Below, in pieces: positions 30,732 to 41,440 of a stretch of 64,000 nucleotides of DNA. Source of the stretch: Shewanella profunda (GTDB taxonomy: Bacteria; Pseudomonadota; Gammaproteobacteria; Enterobacterales; Shewanellaceae); assembly GCF_023283765.1 (NCBI RefSeq), contig NZ_JAKILG010000013.1:1-64000 (forward strand), given 5' to 3'. Under the pieces are notes generated by a model that did not search any database, had not been told where the DNA came from, and worked only from the letters and a program-made list of their open reading frames with translations. Position numbers and translations under genes: made by a program. The number at the start of each line of letters is the position of its first letter. The stretch's first letter is position 1.

Positions 30732-32579
30732 ATGTCCGCTAACCCATCGTTTTTCAAGAGAATATGTTTGTTTATTTGGAATATCCTCAACGGGACCCGT
30801 AAACTCATCCTCAATTTGATCTTTTTTGGTATCTTGGCTGCTATCATTATTTCAATTAGTGCTGGCGAAGATATCCAAGTAGAGGACAATTCAGCACTCG
30901 TGCTTAACCTTGCTGGTTCTATCGTCGATCAAAAACAACAGATTGATCCTATAGAAGCAGCTCTAAAACAAGGGGATAAAGCAAATGCCGATGGTGAAAT
31001 CCTGCTCGCAGATGTGCTATACGTTATTGATAACGCAGCGCAAGATAATAGGATTAAAACCCTAGTTTTAGATTTAGCCGATCTTAAACGTGCGGGGATC
31101 AGTAAGCTACAATCCATAGGTACTGCCATCAATCGCTTCAAAGAAAGCGGTAAACAAGTGGTTGCCATCGGTAATTATTACCCACAGAATCAATATTTTC
31201 TCGCCAGCTTTGCCGATACGATATATCTCAATCCTCAGGGTGCAGTTTCACTCGATGGCCTCAGCATGTATAACCTGTACTTCAAATCGGCCTTAGAAAA
31301 ACTCAAAATAAAAGCCCATATTTTCCGTGTAGGCACATTCAAATCCGCCGTTGAACCCTATATGCGTGACGATATGTCAGATGCCGCAAAAGAAGCTAAC
31401 AGCGAACTACTCGCCGATGTATGGCAAAGTTATACCCAAACCGTAGCCAATAATCGCAATATAGACGCCAATGCCCTCGTTCTCGATGCCTCAACCTATT
31501 TAGCTGAGTTAGACAAAGCCCAAGGCGACTCTGCCACTATGGCTATCAATATGAAATGGGTTGATTCACTGGCAACAACGGAAGATTTTCGTAAAACCAT
31601 GCTCGATACGATAGGCAAGGCGGAAAGTGGTGATAGTTTTAAGCAAATCAGTTTTTATGATTATTTAACTCTTGTCGCTCCCCTACCCAACTTTATTGAG
31701 CAGGACAGCGTCGGTATTATCGTTGCTAGTGGCACTATCCTTAATGGTAAGCAACCTGCTGGGCAAATTGGTGGCGACAGCACGGCAGAGTTGTTACGTA
31801 AAGCACGCTTTGATAAGCACATTAAAGCCCTAGTACTCAGAGTTGATAGCCCTGGGGGAAGTGCCTTCGCCTCGGAGCAAATTCGCCAAGAACTACTTGC
31901 CTTAAAAGCTGCGGGGAAACCTGTCGTTGTCAGTATGGGAAGTCTAGCCGCATCCGGTGGCTATTGGATTTCAGCCAGTGCAGATTATATTTTTGCCACG
32001 CCGACAACACTCACGGGCTCAATTGGCATTTTTGGAATGATCACCACCTTTGAGGATTCCCTTGATAGCATTGGGATACATACGGACGGTGTATCAACAT
32101 CAGAATGGGCTGGTTTATCAGTAACTCGTACCCTGTCATCTCAGGTTGAGGCCGTTATCCAACGTCATATTGAGCGAGGTTACTTAGACTTTATTTCCCT
32201 CGTCGCCAAAGAACGTAAAATGACGTTAGAACAAGTCGATAAGATTGCCCAAGGTCGCGTATGGAGCGGTAAAAAAGCCCTTGATTTAGGTTTGGTCGAT
32301 GAGCTAGGTGACATAGATGACGCTATCGCCAAGGCCGCAAAATTGGCAAATTTAAGCCTATTCGATACCCGCGTGATTGAGCAAGAATTAACGCCAGAAG
32401 AACTTTTTGTCCAGCAACTGTTTGCCTCAGTATCGAGTTATTTACCCGCATCACTTAGTCATTCATCTGTGCTTGAACAAATGTTACAACAATGGACAGG
32501 CAGCCTGAAGACGATTGCATCTTTCAATGATCCTAACCATGTTTATATTTATTGTGACAACTGTGAGTTACTCAATTAA
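30732..32579 (+). CDS. sppA: Signal peptide peptidase SppA, 67 kDa type
   Basis: A 615-residue S49 peptidase with one N-terminal membrane anchor (about residues 22-45) and tandem S49 domains, the length of E. coli SppA. The catalytic Lys is expected in the first domain (FKSAVEPYMRDDMSDAAK) and the Ser in the second (SMGSLAASGGYWISASA). It degrades cleaved signal peptides on the periplasmic side of the inner membrane. It has its own ribosome-binding site (AAAGGAG) and a terminator before ansA. Confidence 0.95.
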   Translation: MSANPSFFKRICLFIWNILNGTRKLILNLIFFGILAAIIISISAGEDIQVEDNSALVLNLAGSIVDQKQQIDPIEAALKQGDKANADGEILLADVLYVIDNAAQDNRIKTLVLDLADLKRAGISKLQSIGTAINRFKESGKQVVAIGNYYPQNQYFLASFADTIYLNPQGAVSLDGLSMYNLYFKSALEKLKIKAHIFRVGTFKSAVEPYMRDDMSDAAKEANSELLADVWQSYTQTVANNRNIDANALVLDASTYLAELDKAQGDSATMAINMKWVDSLATTEDFRKTMLDTIGKAESGDSFKQISFYDYLTLVAPLPNFIEQDSVGIIVASGTILNGKQPAGQIGGDSTAELLRKARFDKHIKALVLRVDSPGGSAFASEQIRQELLALKAAGKPVVVSMGSLAASGGYWISASADYIFATPTTLTGSIGIFGMITTFEDSLDSIGIHTDGVSTSEWAGLSVTRTLSSQVEAVIQRHIERGYLDFISLVAKERKMTLEQVDKIAQGRVWSGKKALDLGLVDELGDIDDAIAKAAKLANLSLFDTRVIEQELTPEELFVQQLFASVSSYLPASLSHSSVLEQMLQQWTGSLKTIASFNDPNHVYIYCDNCELLN

Positions 32580-32634
32580 TCCATAACAACCGGGTTAACC
32601 TATCGTCACAGAGCTCTAAAGGTTCGATTTAAAT

Positions 32635-32660
32635 GCCGATGTTAAATCGGCTTTTTTATT
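32635..32660 (+). terminator. sppA: Rho-independent terminator of sppA
   Basis: GCCGAT-GTTAA-ATCGGC followed by TTTTTTATT, 55 bp after the sppA stop. Confidence 0.75.
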
Positions 32661-32718
32661 GGGTTTAACTCAGCAAAATCGTATAATCGGCCTACTTGCA
32701 GCTAAGATAATGACAAGA

Positions 32719-33732
32719 ATGACTAAACGCTCCATTTATGTAGCCTACACAGGTGGCACTATCGGTATGCAAAAAACCGATAATGGCTTTGTTCCCGTTG
32801 CGGGATTCCTCACTCAGTGCGTGCAATCTATGCCTGAGTTCTACCATGATGAAATGCCGGATTTCGTGATCCACGAATATTGCCCGTTAATCGATTCATC
32901 AAACATGGCACCGACCGATTGGCAGATGATTGCCGATGATATTAAAGATAATTATCAAGAATATGATGGCTTTGTTATCCTTCACGGTACGGATACTATG
33001 GCGTACACTGCGTCGGCATTATCCTTTATGCTACAAGGATTATCCAAGCCTGTAATTGTTACGGGCTCACAAATCCCCCTTGCCCAATTACGTTCCGATG
33101 GCCAAACCAACCTATTAAACTCACTGTATATTGCGGCAAACTATCCGGTGGCGGAAGTGTGTTTATTCTTTAATAACAAACTATTCCGTGGTAATCGTTC
33201 GACTAAGGCCCACGCCGATGGTTTTGATGCCTTCGCATCACCCAATTTTCCACTGTTGTTAGAAGCGGGGATAAAAATCAACCTGCGAGCGGGTAAAATT
33301 GCGGTGGCAAGTGGTAAACAGTTAGAAGTCGCTAATATTAGTCCGCAACCTATTGGAGTCGTGACCTTATATCCGGGTATTTCAACTCAGATTTTTGAAA
33401 ACATTCTTCAACAACCGGTAAAAGCGCTCATACTACTCACCTTTGGTGTCGGTAATGCGCCACAAGATACGGCACTGCTTAACACCTTAAAACAGGCTGA
33501 TGAGCGTGGAATAGTGCTGGTCAATCTTACCCAATGTTTCCAAGGTAAAGTGAATATGGGAGGTTATGCAACGGGCAATGCCCTAGCTAAAGCTGGGGTT
33601 ATTAGTGGCGCCGATATGACCATTGAAGCGGCCCTAGCAAAACTGCATTATCTACTCTCTAAAGATTTACAACCGAGTGAAATAAAAGCGGCTATGTTGC
33701 AAAATTTAGTGGGTGAACTCAGCATTGATTAA
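32719..33732 (+). CDS. ansA: L-asparaginase, type I (cytoplasmic)
   Basis: A 337-residue product that matches AnsA: KRSIYVAYTGGTIGMQKT with the first catalytic Thr, DGFVILHGTDTMAYTASALS with the second Thr-Asp pair, and TGSQIPLAQLRSDGQTN. It lacks a signal peptide, so it is the cytoplasmic low-affinity enzyme converting asparagine to aspartate and ammonia. The ATG at 32719 gives the family-typical N-terminus; earlier in-frame codons (32659, 32710) overlap the sppA terminator or add unmatched residues. Confidence 0.93.
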   Translation: MTKRSIYVAYTGGTIGMQKTDNGFVPVAGFLTQCVQSMPEFYHDEMPDFVIHEYCPLIDSSNMAPTDWQMIADDIKDNYQEYDGFVILHGTDTMAYTASALSFMLQGLSKPVIVTGSQIPLAQLRSDGQTNLLNSLYIAANYPVAEVCLFFNNKLFRGNRSTKAHADGFDAFASPNFPLLLEAGIKINLRAGKIAVASGKQLEVANISPQPIGVVTLYPGISTQIFENILQQPVKALILLTFGVGNAPQDTALLNTLKQADERGIVLVNLTQCFQGKVNMGGYATGNALAKAGVISGADMTIEAALAKLHYLLSKDLQPSEIKAAMLQNLVGELSID

Positions 33733-33793
33733 TGCCTAAATATTATTTAGACCGCGCCGTATAAATTAAATTTTCTGATACGCCATAGAGACA

Positions 33794-33823
33794 AAAATGC
33801 CACTGATAAATCAGTGGCATTTT
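33794..33823. terminator. Bidirectional terminator between ansA and opgH
   Basis: AAAATGCCACTGAT pairs with ATCAGTGGCATTTT around a 2-base loop, with T/A runs on both sides. It lies between two convergent genes. Confidence 0.85.
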
Positions 33824-33888
33824 ATTTTTAGCTTATCTTCTAACTCGCTAAACTCATTCGAGATCTGAAGTTGAGTGACCGTGAACCG

Positions 33889-36090
33889 CTAGCAAAAAGA
33901 CACTAAATCCTCTGCCACAAACTGCTCAGGTAGTTTTTGTAAACTACGCAACATCAATGGATTAGCTAATACTAATGCCATTTCTTGGCGATTAAATAAT
34001 GCCATCGCACTTTGTTGGCACTGCGCTTCATGTACTTTAACATGCACAATGGCTTCGACAGGCTCAATGGGCGTACCCGCTGCACGTAGTGGTTGTTTAT
34101 CCACCATAGCTAAATGCAACTCCATTAACGCAGGATCTTTTAATAACTGCGCTAATGTCCATGGCTTTGAAATATGTGCCTGATAAGCTGCACGCGCACC
34201 CTGCGCCTGCAAACAAATCGCCGCAGGACTACGTTCTTCTGGCGTTGCTAAAATGCCTGCACGCTTGAACACTTCACCAATTTTTACTGAGCCAGTCCAG
34301 GCAGAAATAGGTACAGCAAACCATAAACCAATCAATGCAGGACTCATCCACGCTAACAGAGTTAATGAATCCAAAATGGCGGCATAACCCAACATCACAC
34401 CCGCTAGCATATGCCAGCGATGGCGATAAATAAGCGTTAACCATGGCATACTGCCATCATCACGGCGTTGAGGTGACCAGCCGCTATCGCGTCCCATCAG
34501 GATCGACATTACTGCACCACAATGGATAAACATCATAATAGGAGCAATCAAGGCGGAGAGAACCACTTCAAACAATACACTGAAAATGGCTTTAATCCGG
34601 CCGCCCACGCTACGGGCAAACTGACCATCTTTGAGTAGCAGTAACACCCCAAATACCTTGGGACCAAACAACACACCCATAGTGATATAAAACAATCTCA
34701 ATGCCCTATCCGAGTCCATGATTGGCCATGTAGGAAACAAAGAAAACTGATCGGTGAAATATTCAGGTCTGATAAAGTGCGCCTGCAAGGCGAGCATTAA
34801 ACCCGTTAAGATCAACAATAACCAAAATGGCGATGATAAATACGCCATAATTCCCGTCAACAAATGTAAACGGCTGACCCAGTGCAACCCTTTGGTCGGC
34901 AAAATACGCGAATGTTGCAAATTACCCTGACACCAACGGCGATCACGTACCGCCAAGTCAACGATTGATGGCGGACATTCCTCGTATGAACCGGGCAGAT
35001 CATAGGCAATCACCACACTCCAACCCGCACGGCGAATAAGCGCAGCTTCCACAAAATCATGGCTCATGATATGCCCACCAAAGGGCGGTTTACCTTTCAG
35101 ATTAGGTAAACCCGCTGCACTCATAAACGCTTCAGTACGAATAATCGCGTTGTGGCCCCAGAAGTTACCTTCTTTTTGCACCCACCAACCTAAACCTGTA
35201 CCAATCACAGGACCATAAATACGCGCCGCAAACTGCTGTAAGCGAGCCATTAAGGTGGTACCGTTAATGAGCGAAGGTATGGTTTGGATAAGCCCTGCAT
35301 CAGGATCCGCCTGCATACGCTGCGCAAGGCCTGTGATGGTAGAAGACTCCATTAAGCTATCCGCATCAAGCACTAATAAGTGATCATAACGTGAACCCCA
35401 ACGACGACAAAAATCTGCTACGTTACCCGCTTTACGTGCCACGTTTTTACGGCGACGGCGATAATACACTCGGGAATGTTTATGGGTTTCTTGGCGCAAC
35501 ACCAAAAATGCCTGTTCTTCTAACAGAGCAATCTCAGGATCGGTCGTATCACTTAAGATAAACCAATCGAAGGCGTGGCCATGCCCTGTCTGTGATAAGG
35601 CTTCAGCCATCACAGATACTGCAGAAAACACCCGATCAGGGGACTCGTTATAGGTTGGCATTAAAATGGCAGTACGAGTATGTAACTCGGTCACTTCAAG
35701 ATCTTTTGCCTTTGGTTTTCTAAGTAAAATTAAAAAACCTGCAATACCACTACAAAACGCGAGTGCGATCCAACAGAAGTTGATTGCAAAAAGCAATAGC
35801 ACCAAGTATTCCAAGGGGGTTATTCCCCCAATACTGAATACTGCGCCCATCTCATAAATCGCAAATGATGAAAGTAGCAGAGCGCCACCGACCACAAGGA
35901 AGCGCCTAAAGGAACCTGAACGTACCCCATTCGCCACAGTGCTGCGGCGAGGAAATCCCTCAGGCATTTCACTTAAACTTTGGGGTTCCATAGCGCCAGG
36001 CCTTTCATTTGGCATAGCGCTGCCACCGACGAGCACTTCAGTTTCGAGTACCGAATTCTCGGATACAGTCATATTATTTTGCTCCGTCAT
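33889..36090 (-). CDS. opgH: Osmoregulated periplasmic glucan glucosyltransferase OpgH
   Basis: A 733-residue inner-membrane family 2 glycosyltransferase with membrane segments before and after a large cytoplasmic catalytic domain. Catalytic motifs are visible: [22 protein letters not shown] (DxD) and [12 protein letters not shown] (Q/RxxRW). It polymerises and probably exports the beta-1,2 glucan backbone of osmoregulated periplasmic glucans from UDP-glucose. It follows opgG after 5 bp; the opgGH operon is conserved in gammaproteobacteria. No opgB/opgC modification genes are adjacent. Confidence 0.95.
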   Translation of the reverse strand: MTEQNNMTVSENSVLETEVLVGGSAMPNERPGAMEPQSLSEMPEGFPRRSTVANGVRSGSFRRFLVVGGALLLSSFAIYEMGAVFSIGGITPLEYLVLLLFAINFCWIALAFCSGIAGFLILLRKPKAKDLEVTELHTRTAILMPTYNESPDRVFSAVSVMAEALSQTGHGHAFDWFILSDTTDPEIALLEEQAFLVLRQETHKHSRVYYRRRRKNVARKAGNVADFCRRWGSRYDHLLVLDADSLMESSTITGLAQRMQADPDAGLIQTIPSLINGTTLMARLQQFAARIYGPVIGTGLGWWVQKEGNFWGHNAIIRTEAFMSAAGLPNLKGKPPFGGHIMSHDFVEAALIRRAGWSVVIAYDLPGSYEECPPSIVDLAVRDRRWCQGNLQHSRILPTKGLHWVSRLHLLTGIMAYLSSPFWLLLILTGLMLALQAHFIRPEYFTDQFSLFPTWPIMDSDRALRLFYITMGVLFGPKVFGVLLLLKDGQFARSVGGRIKAIFSVLFEVVLSALIAPIMMFIHCGAVMSILMGRDSGWSPQRRDDGSMPWLTLIYRHRWHMLAGVMLGYAAILDSLTLLAWMSPALIGLWFAVPISAWTGSVKIGEVFKRAGILATPEERSPAAICLQAQGARAAYQAHISKPWTLAQLLKDPALMELHLAMVDKQPLRAAGTPIEPVEAIVHVKVHEAQCQQSAMALFNRQEMALVLANPLMLRSLQKLPEQFVAEDLVSFC

Positions 36091-36095
36091 GGACC

Positions 36096-37736
36096 TTAAA
36101 GCGTCCAGCGATAGAGCCAGGTTTCAACCTGACGAGGTGTTGGGAACTTGAGTTCAGCCCGCAGTTCGATAAGTTCTTTACCTTCTGGTTCTAACTCAAA
36201 TGCGAGGCGATAGCCATTATTGGTAGCATTAGGGGCGATCACTACATTAGAAACGATGCCACCAGAAGCTTCCACTTTAGCAAGGGGTAACTCATCAGGC
36301 ATCGCACCATTTACTTGATAATCCACTACAAATAAACGTCTAGGAGTCGCTTTAGCAATGTCGGCACGGCCACTTGCTGTACGGCTAACCACCACATAAT
36401 TGGCTTTTACTCCGGGTTCCTCGCCCCAGCTCATGCGGTAAGCAAAGTGATACTCGCTTCCAGCAGGAATAGGTTGACGCGGCTTCCAGAAGCTCACGAT
36501 ATTATCATGAATTTCTGATTCTGTTGGAATTTCAGTGAGAACAACTGCACCTTGTCCCCAGTTGCCAACGGGTTCAATCCATAAACTTGGACGACGTTCG
36601 TATTGTGCTTCAAGATCTTGATAGGCAGCATAACTACGTTCACGCTGAATCAAACCAAAGCCTTGCGGTGAGTTATCAGAAAAGGCACTGACCTGCAATT
36701 GACGAGGGTTAGCTAACGGACGCCATAGGTGTTCACCACGACCGTTGAACATTAATAAACCATCAGAATCATGCACTTCTGGTCTAAAGTCATCGGTATC
36801 ATGACGGCCATTGAGTGAGTGTAAAAACATACTCGTACTGGGTGCAAGACCGACTTTACTTAACTCAACCCGAGGAAAAAGCGTCGCTTCAACATCGATT
36901 TGAGTGTTATCACCGGGACGAACCGAGAAACGATATGCCCCCGCAACGCTCGGACTGTCTAGCAGTGCATGTACGACGATCAAATTACTGTCATAGTGAG
37001 GACGCTCAACCCAAAATGCTCGGAAAATAGGAAACTCTTCCCCTTCTGCCTCTGCGGTTTTTAGTGCTAGACCACGGGCAGATAATCCATAGGCATTACC
37101 TTTACCTAACGCTCGGAAATAACTCGCACCTTGGAACACCATCAACTCATCGAATACACCATTGTTATTCAACTGATTATGGATACGAAAACCAGAGTAA
37201 CCAATGTCATCATTTGGTAGTGCCTGAGTGATAACATCACCCGCAGTGAAATACTTAGGTTCATAGGCTAAGTGGGTTGCGTTATTGCCTTCAACCATGG
37301 CGATTTCAATTAAATCTTGGAAATAAAATCCACGGTGAAACATTTGCATTTGAAAAGGTAACCCTTGATCACGCCAAATAGATGCCGTCGGGTTAAAACG
37401 AATATCACGGTATTCATCATAGGTTAGTTTTGCCAGACCAGCAGGCAAAGGATCTTTCAGTACCGTATAGGGTTTTGCTGCCAATTTTCGGGCAAGTTTC
37501 ACCACAGAGTCACTATCAAAAGCGCCTGTCTTGGTGAATCTTACTTGATTTTTAGTCGCAGGCGCAGGAGTCACTTTTGGTGGCGTCACCACTGGCGCAG
37601 GGACTGGAGCAATTTCAGTCGGTTTTGTCTCTTCCGCGTACGCTGTACCAGACAGAGCAAAAGCTACACCTAGTGCCAGTGAACAAATAAGGGACGAATA
37701 AGGTTTTGACGATTGGCAACGCAACAAGCTAACCAT
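36096..37736 (-). CDS. opgG: Periplasmic glucan biosynthesis protein OpgG
   Basis: A 546-residue exported protein: signal peptide in the first ~34 residues ([15 protein letters not shown]), then a Pro/Ala-rich spacer and the MdoG domain ([45 protein letters not shown] segment). OpgG acts in the periplasm on the glucan made by OpgH, and the family has been linked to glucan hydrolysis/branching. It is the first gene of opgG-opgH. Confidence 0.95.
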   Translation of the reverse strand: MVSLLRCQSSKPYSSLICSLALGVAFALSGTAYAEETKPTEIAPVPAPVVTPPKVTPAPATKNQVRFTKTGAFDSDSVVKLARKLAAKPYTVLKDPLPAGLAKLTYDEYRDIRFNPTASIWRDQGLPFQMQMFHRGFYFQDLIEIAMVEGNNATHLAYEPKYFTAGDVITQALPNDDIGYSGFRIHNQLNNNGVFDELMVFQGASYFRALGKGNAYGLSARGLALKTAEAEGEEFPIFRAFWVERPHYDSNLIVVHALLDSPSVAGAYRFSVRPGDNTQIDVEATLFPRVELSKVGLAPSTSMFLHSLNGRHDTDDFRPEVHDSDGLLMFNGRGEHLWRPLANPRQLQVSAFSDNSPQGFGLIQRERSYAAYQDLEAQYERRPSLWIEPVGNWGQGAVVLTEIPTESEIHDNIVSFWKPRQPIPAGSEYHFAYRMSWGEEPGVKANYVVVSRTASGRADIAKATPRRLFVVDYQVNGAMPDELPLAKVEASGGIVSNVVIAPNATNNGYRLAFELEPEGKELIELRAELKFPTPRQVETWLYRWTL

Positions 37737-38196
37737 AGAATAGGTAACCTAAAAATAAACTAAGAAATCAATGTTTTTTCTGTATACAGTGAAATTTTTT
37801 CATCTCTATTTTAAGCTGAAAAAGAACATGCTGCTACATATCGCGAAAGATATCAGAAGGAGAAAAAAACTCATAAATAAAGATGCAGTTAACCTCGCCT
37901 ACACAATACTATTTAGCAATATACTTATACCATTAAAGAATAACAAGTTGGTATTAACCTATCCATTTCACTAAAAAAGCAATCAGCACCCCAAACATCG
38001 AAGTAAATCTCTATTTATAGTACGGGAAATTATCCCTAAGAAGGGTCATACACCAATAACTATCTTAGGCTATATAACTCAACTAGCGAGCTAATTGATT
38101 GGTACAGTTGAGAATATTTTTGCAGGGAGATACCACCATATCAGTTACGGAACGCCGCCAGAGTGCGCTCCGTTAATCTCGATAACTCAAAAATCC
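37737..38196. other. Intergenic region between opgG and the histidine kinase gene
   Basis: About 460 bp, AT-rich, holding the opgG promoter region. A 67-codon frame at 37771-37974 has no ribosome-binding site and no family resemblance, and I do not call it. A hairpin (ACGGAACGC/GCGCTCCGT, one mismatch, 38147-38173) lies 24 bp downstream of the kinase stop, without a T-run, and may be a weak terminator or processing site. Confidence 0.45.
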
Positions 38197-39567
38197 TTAT
38201 TGTGGTAGAAAAAGGGTGACCGCTAATCCTCCCTGCTCCCGCGATTTTATCTCCAGTCGTCCTTGATGCAGCTCAACGATGTGGTGACAGATAGATAGCC
38301 CAAGTCCTGCGCCTATGCCTTCATTTTCATTCACACGATAAAAACGCTCGGTTGCACTGGCAATTTGCTCTACTGTCATACCCTGCCCACGGTCAGCGAT
38401 ACAGATCTCAACGCCTGACGGTACTGAATGCGCGGAAATTGAAATTTCTGTTTCTACAGGGCTGTATTTACAAGCATTTTCAATGATGTTTTTCAGGACT
38501 AACAGCAAATAAAATCGATCGCACCTTAAGGTTAAGTTAGGGTCGATTTGAATATTCCATTCATAATCAGTTATTTGTGGCATTAACTGATTTAATGCAT
38601 CCTCCACTATGGCCAAAATTGGATTGGATTGCACATTTAACTCATGGATCGAATCGACCCGTGCAAGCACTAATAACTGCTCTACAGTATGGCTCATATG
38701 TACAACACCGGCATCAATCGCAGCTAAGTGAAACCGCTGCTGCGGATCATCTCCTACAAGACTCTCTAAGCCATGTTGATGTAATTTAATCACAGATAAG
38801 GGAGTTTTAAGCTCATGGGCTGCATCGGCACTAAAACGACGTTCCCTCGCAATAAAACGCGCAATACTCCTAATATACTGATTAAGAGCATTACGCACAG
38901 GAACAAGCTCTTTGGGCAACGACATAGTCAACGGTGTGAGATCATTAGGAGCTCGCTGGATCAGTTCTTTCTCAAAGGTTTTTAATGGCTTAAATACAAT
39001 ATAAAACAATAAGCTCACGATAAGTAGAGTCAATGGCACCACAATTAAGGGAACGATGACCGTATTATGCATAATTTGTGAGACAAGCTCCTGGCGCACC
39101 TCATCCTGCTGGGCAGTGATAATCCACACCCGATATTTGGTAGAAAAAAAACTAAAAACGTGCCAAAGCCCATCTCCCAATACTGTCTGGTGGTATCCCT
39201 GCTCAAATTCAGTGATAGGTTGCGGACCAATATTATCCGACAGAACTAACACTTGCCTCGCCTCATTCCAGATCTGAAATGCCAGTTTATGCTCATAGGC
39301 AAGCTTTAATGCATCCGCTTTTTCAGCAAAAGAACTTATCTCGCTATCGGGAACATGGAGAACTTGAGGTATAGGATTCAGTGCTTGAGCATCCACCTCA
39401 TCATGATAAAAAAGCTCAAGTATTTTAGCGGTCTGCAACATTTGCGCATCGAATAACTCTTCGATTTGATGTTTCGCATCTAAGGTACTAAACCAGCTAG
39501 AAATCCCCACAGAGACGCAGATCCCTGAAAGCATCAGCAGCGTCAGCAACAAACGCAGTGAATACAC
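38197..39567 (-). CDS. Sensor histidine kinase, QseC/PmrB-like
   Basis: A two-transmembrane sensor kinase (membrane segments near residues 5-25 and 165-190) with a periplasmic sensing loop of about 140 residues. It has a HAMP-like linker, the phospho-acceptor His in SADAAHELKTPLSVIKLH, and ATPase N and G boxes (IIENACKYSPVET, ADRGQGMTVEQI, GAGLGLSICHHIVELH). A GTG at 39567 is the start: AAAGGAG lies 7 bases upstream, and upstream in-frame codons lack one. It is the last gene of the six-gene run with ApbE, DUF3570, DUF4266 and TlpA, so its signal may be envelope redox or metal status. The signal itself is not readable from sequence. Confidence 0.88.
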   Translation of the reverse strand: MYSLRLLLTLLMLSGICVSVGISSWFSTLDAKHQIEELFDAQMLQTAKILELFYHDEVDAQALNPIPQVLHVPDSEISSFAEKADALKLAYEHKLAFQIWNEARQVLVLSDNIGPQPITEFEQGYHQTVLGDGLWHVFSFFSTKYRVWIITAQQDEVRQELVSQIMHNTVIVPLIVVPLTLLIVSLLFYIVFKPLKTFEKELIQRAPNDLTPLTMSLPKELVPVRNALNQYIRSIARFIARERRFSADAAHELKTPLSVIKLHQHGLESLVGDDPQQRFHLAAIDAGVVHMSHTVEQLLVLARVDSIHELNVQSNPILAIVEDALNQLMPQITDYEWNIQIDPNLTLRCDRFYLLLVLKNIIENACKYSPVETEISISAHSVPSGVEICIADRGQGMTVEQIASATERFYRVNENEGIGAGLGLSICHHIVELHQGRLEIKSREQGGLAVTLFLPQ

Positions 39568-39682
39568 ATCCAACTCCTTTAATCGGTTCACAGCTATATT
39601 CCCATCATTTAAGGTTATCAACTAAATACCATAAACTTAGGGTTTGTCACTCAATTCCTTGAGGAATTTAATTTCAGGCGAG

Positions 39683-40342
39683 TTAATTCACTTCAATCAA
39701 GGTATAACCGATACCGCGCACCGTTTTGATCAGCTCATTGGCAAGCTTTTTACGTAGATGGTGAATATGAACTTCAATAGAATTACTGCCAACCTCATCC
39801 CAACCGTAGGTCAATTGCTCTAACTGGCTGCGAGTCAGTACACGTCCAGCCGATTGGGCCAGTTCCAATAAAAGTTGAAACTCTCGCCTTGAGAGGAGAA
39901 TGTTTTGATCTCTAAAGGTCACATCACGGGTGTTTAAATCGATACATAAAGCACCAACCATCAGGCTGTTATGATCTAACCCATACTGACGTCTCACAAT
40001 AGCGCGAATACGCGCAGCCAGTTCACGTACATCGAAGGGTTTACCTAAGTAATCGTCGGCCCCCATATCTAAACACTCAAGTTTAGTATCAAAATCGGTA
40101 TTAGCAGTGAGCACTATAGTAGGGATTGATACGCCTTGTTGGCGCCAAGCTTTCAGTAGATCCTTTCCGTTACCATCTGGTAGGCCAAGATCGAGAACTA
40201 TTGCGCTAAAGGTCTCATTTTTAACGCCTTGTAATGCTTGTTTATAACTATTGAGATGATCAACTTGCATACCCAACTTTGCCAAACTTAGGCAAATACC
40301 TTGTGCAAGTAATTCATTATCTTCGACTAACATAATGCGCAT
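39683..40342 (-). CDS. OmpR-family response regulator, QseB/PmrA-like
   Basis: A 219-residue regulator: receiver domain with the phospho-Asp in SAIVLDLGLPDGNGKD and conserved Lys in DDYLGKPFDVREL, then an OmpR winged helix (NILLSRREFQLLLELAQ, SNSIEVHIHHLRKKL, KTVRGIGYTL). It most resembles QseB/PmrA. The ATG at 40342 gives the canonical MRIMLVEDNE start, 10 bp after the apbE stop. CTTAAG-N5-CTTAAA, a PmrA/QseB-type direct repeat, lies upstream of the first gene of the run (43596-43612), suggesting autoregulation of the whole set. Confidence 0.9.
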   Translation of the reverse strand: MRIMLVEDNELLAQGICLSLAKLGMQVDHLNSYKQALQGVKNETFSAIVLDLGLPDGNGKDLLKAWRQQGVSIPTIVLTANTDFDTKLECLDMGADDYLGKPFDVRELAARIRAIVRRQYGLDHNSLMVGALCIDLNTRDVTFRDQNILLSRREFQLLLELAQSAGRVLTRSQLEQLTYGWDEVGSNSIEVHIHHLRKKLANELIKTVRGIGYTLIEVN

Positions 40343-40352
40343 TAGCTTTGCC

Positions 40353-41258
40353 CTACCTAAAAATACTGTATTTAACACATTGTTGCGTCAAAAATACTTC
40401 AGCATCAGCCCCTTGCAACATCGACATCGTTGCAAGCATTCCAGCGGTAACACAATTTGGGGCCAGCACAGTCACTGAACGTGGCGCGCAAACCACAGGA
40501 TACCCAGTGCGCGGATCGATAATATGTCCGTAACGCTTTCCCTCAATCTCAATAAACCGACGGGTATCGCCACTGGTCGCTAAAGCGCCCTGACGGATAG
40601 AAAGCACTTTAGCTGCATGGTCAAGACGTTGCGGATCCTCAATCCCCACTTGCCATGGGACCGATTTTTCAATTGGGCAGGCAATATCCCCCCCGAAATT
40701 AACCAACACCGCAATAGCAGGATAAGACTCTGCTAACTCATAGGCGACTCTGTCGACTGCGTATTCTTTTGCCACACCACCAAAATCCAGTTGCATTCCT
40801 GCTGGCATTGATAAATATCGTGAATTAAAGTCTATTCGCTCAAATCCCACTAGTGCTTTTGTCCTAAGAATATCAGCATGGGCAGGCAATGGAGCATTAG
40901 GCTCGAATCGCCAAAGCGCCATTAAAGGCCCTGCCGAAATATCAAATAATCCCTCACTTAACTGGAAACACTGCTGGGAAAATGACATTAATTGCCAAGT
41001 TTCTTCATCGATTGATTGTTTTTGACCTTGGGCATGATTCAAATGCCAGAGCGTGTTTTGCGCAATAAAGCGGCTGTACTTTTGTTCTATTCGCTGAACC
41101 TCGGTCACCGCCATATCGAGTATATCATCGGCAATGTCGAGTTCATCACAGGCAATAAGGATCTCACAAGGGCTCGCCATGGCGCGAAACTCGCCAATAT
41201 AACCCCAGTCACGACGCGACAAGGTATAAGGCGTTTTTTTAAGGGATAAAGTAGGCAT
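40353..41258 (-). CDS. apbE: FAD:protein FMN transferase, ApbE family
   Basis: A 301-residue ApbE with the family signatures LDFGGVAKEYAVDRVAYELA, RRFIEIEGKRYGHIIDPRTG and a C-terminal segment AGMLATMSMLQGADAEVF. ApbE transfers FMN from FAD to a Thr/Ser in a D-x-x-(S/T)-G-(A/S)-(S/T) motif, usually in exported redox proteins. Unusually, I see no signal peptide or lipobox: the protein starts MPTLSLKKTPYTL, and a stop codon closes the frame 9 codons upstream. It may therefore be a cytosolic version, or be exported in another way. Its neighbour DUF3570 carries a matching target motif. Confidence 0.92.
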   Translation of the reverse strand: MPTLSLKKTPYTLSRRDWGYIGEFRAMASPCEILIACDELDIADDILDMAVTEVQRIEQKYSRFIAQNTLWHLNHAQGQKQSIDEETWQLMSFSQQCFQLSEGLFDISAGPLMALWRFEPNAPLPAHADILRTKALVGFERIDFNSRYLSMPAGMQLDFGGVAKEYAVDRVAYELAESYPAIAVLVNFGGDIACPIEKSVPWQVGIEDPQRLDHAAKVLSIRQGALATSGDTRRFIEIEGKRYGHIIDPRTGYPVVCAPRSVTVLAPNCVTAGMLATMSMLQGADAEVFLTQQCVKYSIFR

Positions 41259-41323
41259 TATAAATGACCCATTAATATTGCATTACACCATCGGCCACGT
41301 TGAACAAACGGGAAAATAAATTA

Positions 41324-41350
41324 ATTATGGGTAGCAAAGCTACCCATAAT
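41324..41350. other. Strong hairpin between DUF3570 and apbE genes
   Basis: ATTATGGGTAGC-AAA-GCTACCCATAAT is a perfect 12-bp stem in the 182-bp gap. On the plus strand it is followed by TTTTT. On the transcribed minus strand only a weak AT-rich tail follows, so it may be a leaky terminator or RNA processing site dividing the upstream structural genes from apbE and the regulators. Confidence 0.6.
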
Positions 41351-41440
41351 TTTTAGCAACTGACGATCTACCATCTCACTCACTATCTGACTCAGCATCT
41401 AAACGCTGCGTAGGCAAATATTTAGTGTGGTAGGTATTCT

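Noticed and set aside
37771-37974. 67-codon frame upstream of opgG
   Set aside because: AT-rich, basic, no ribosome-binding site and no recognisable motif; likely chance in a promoter region.
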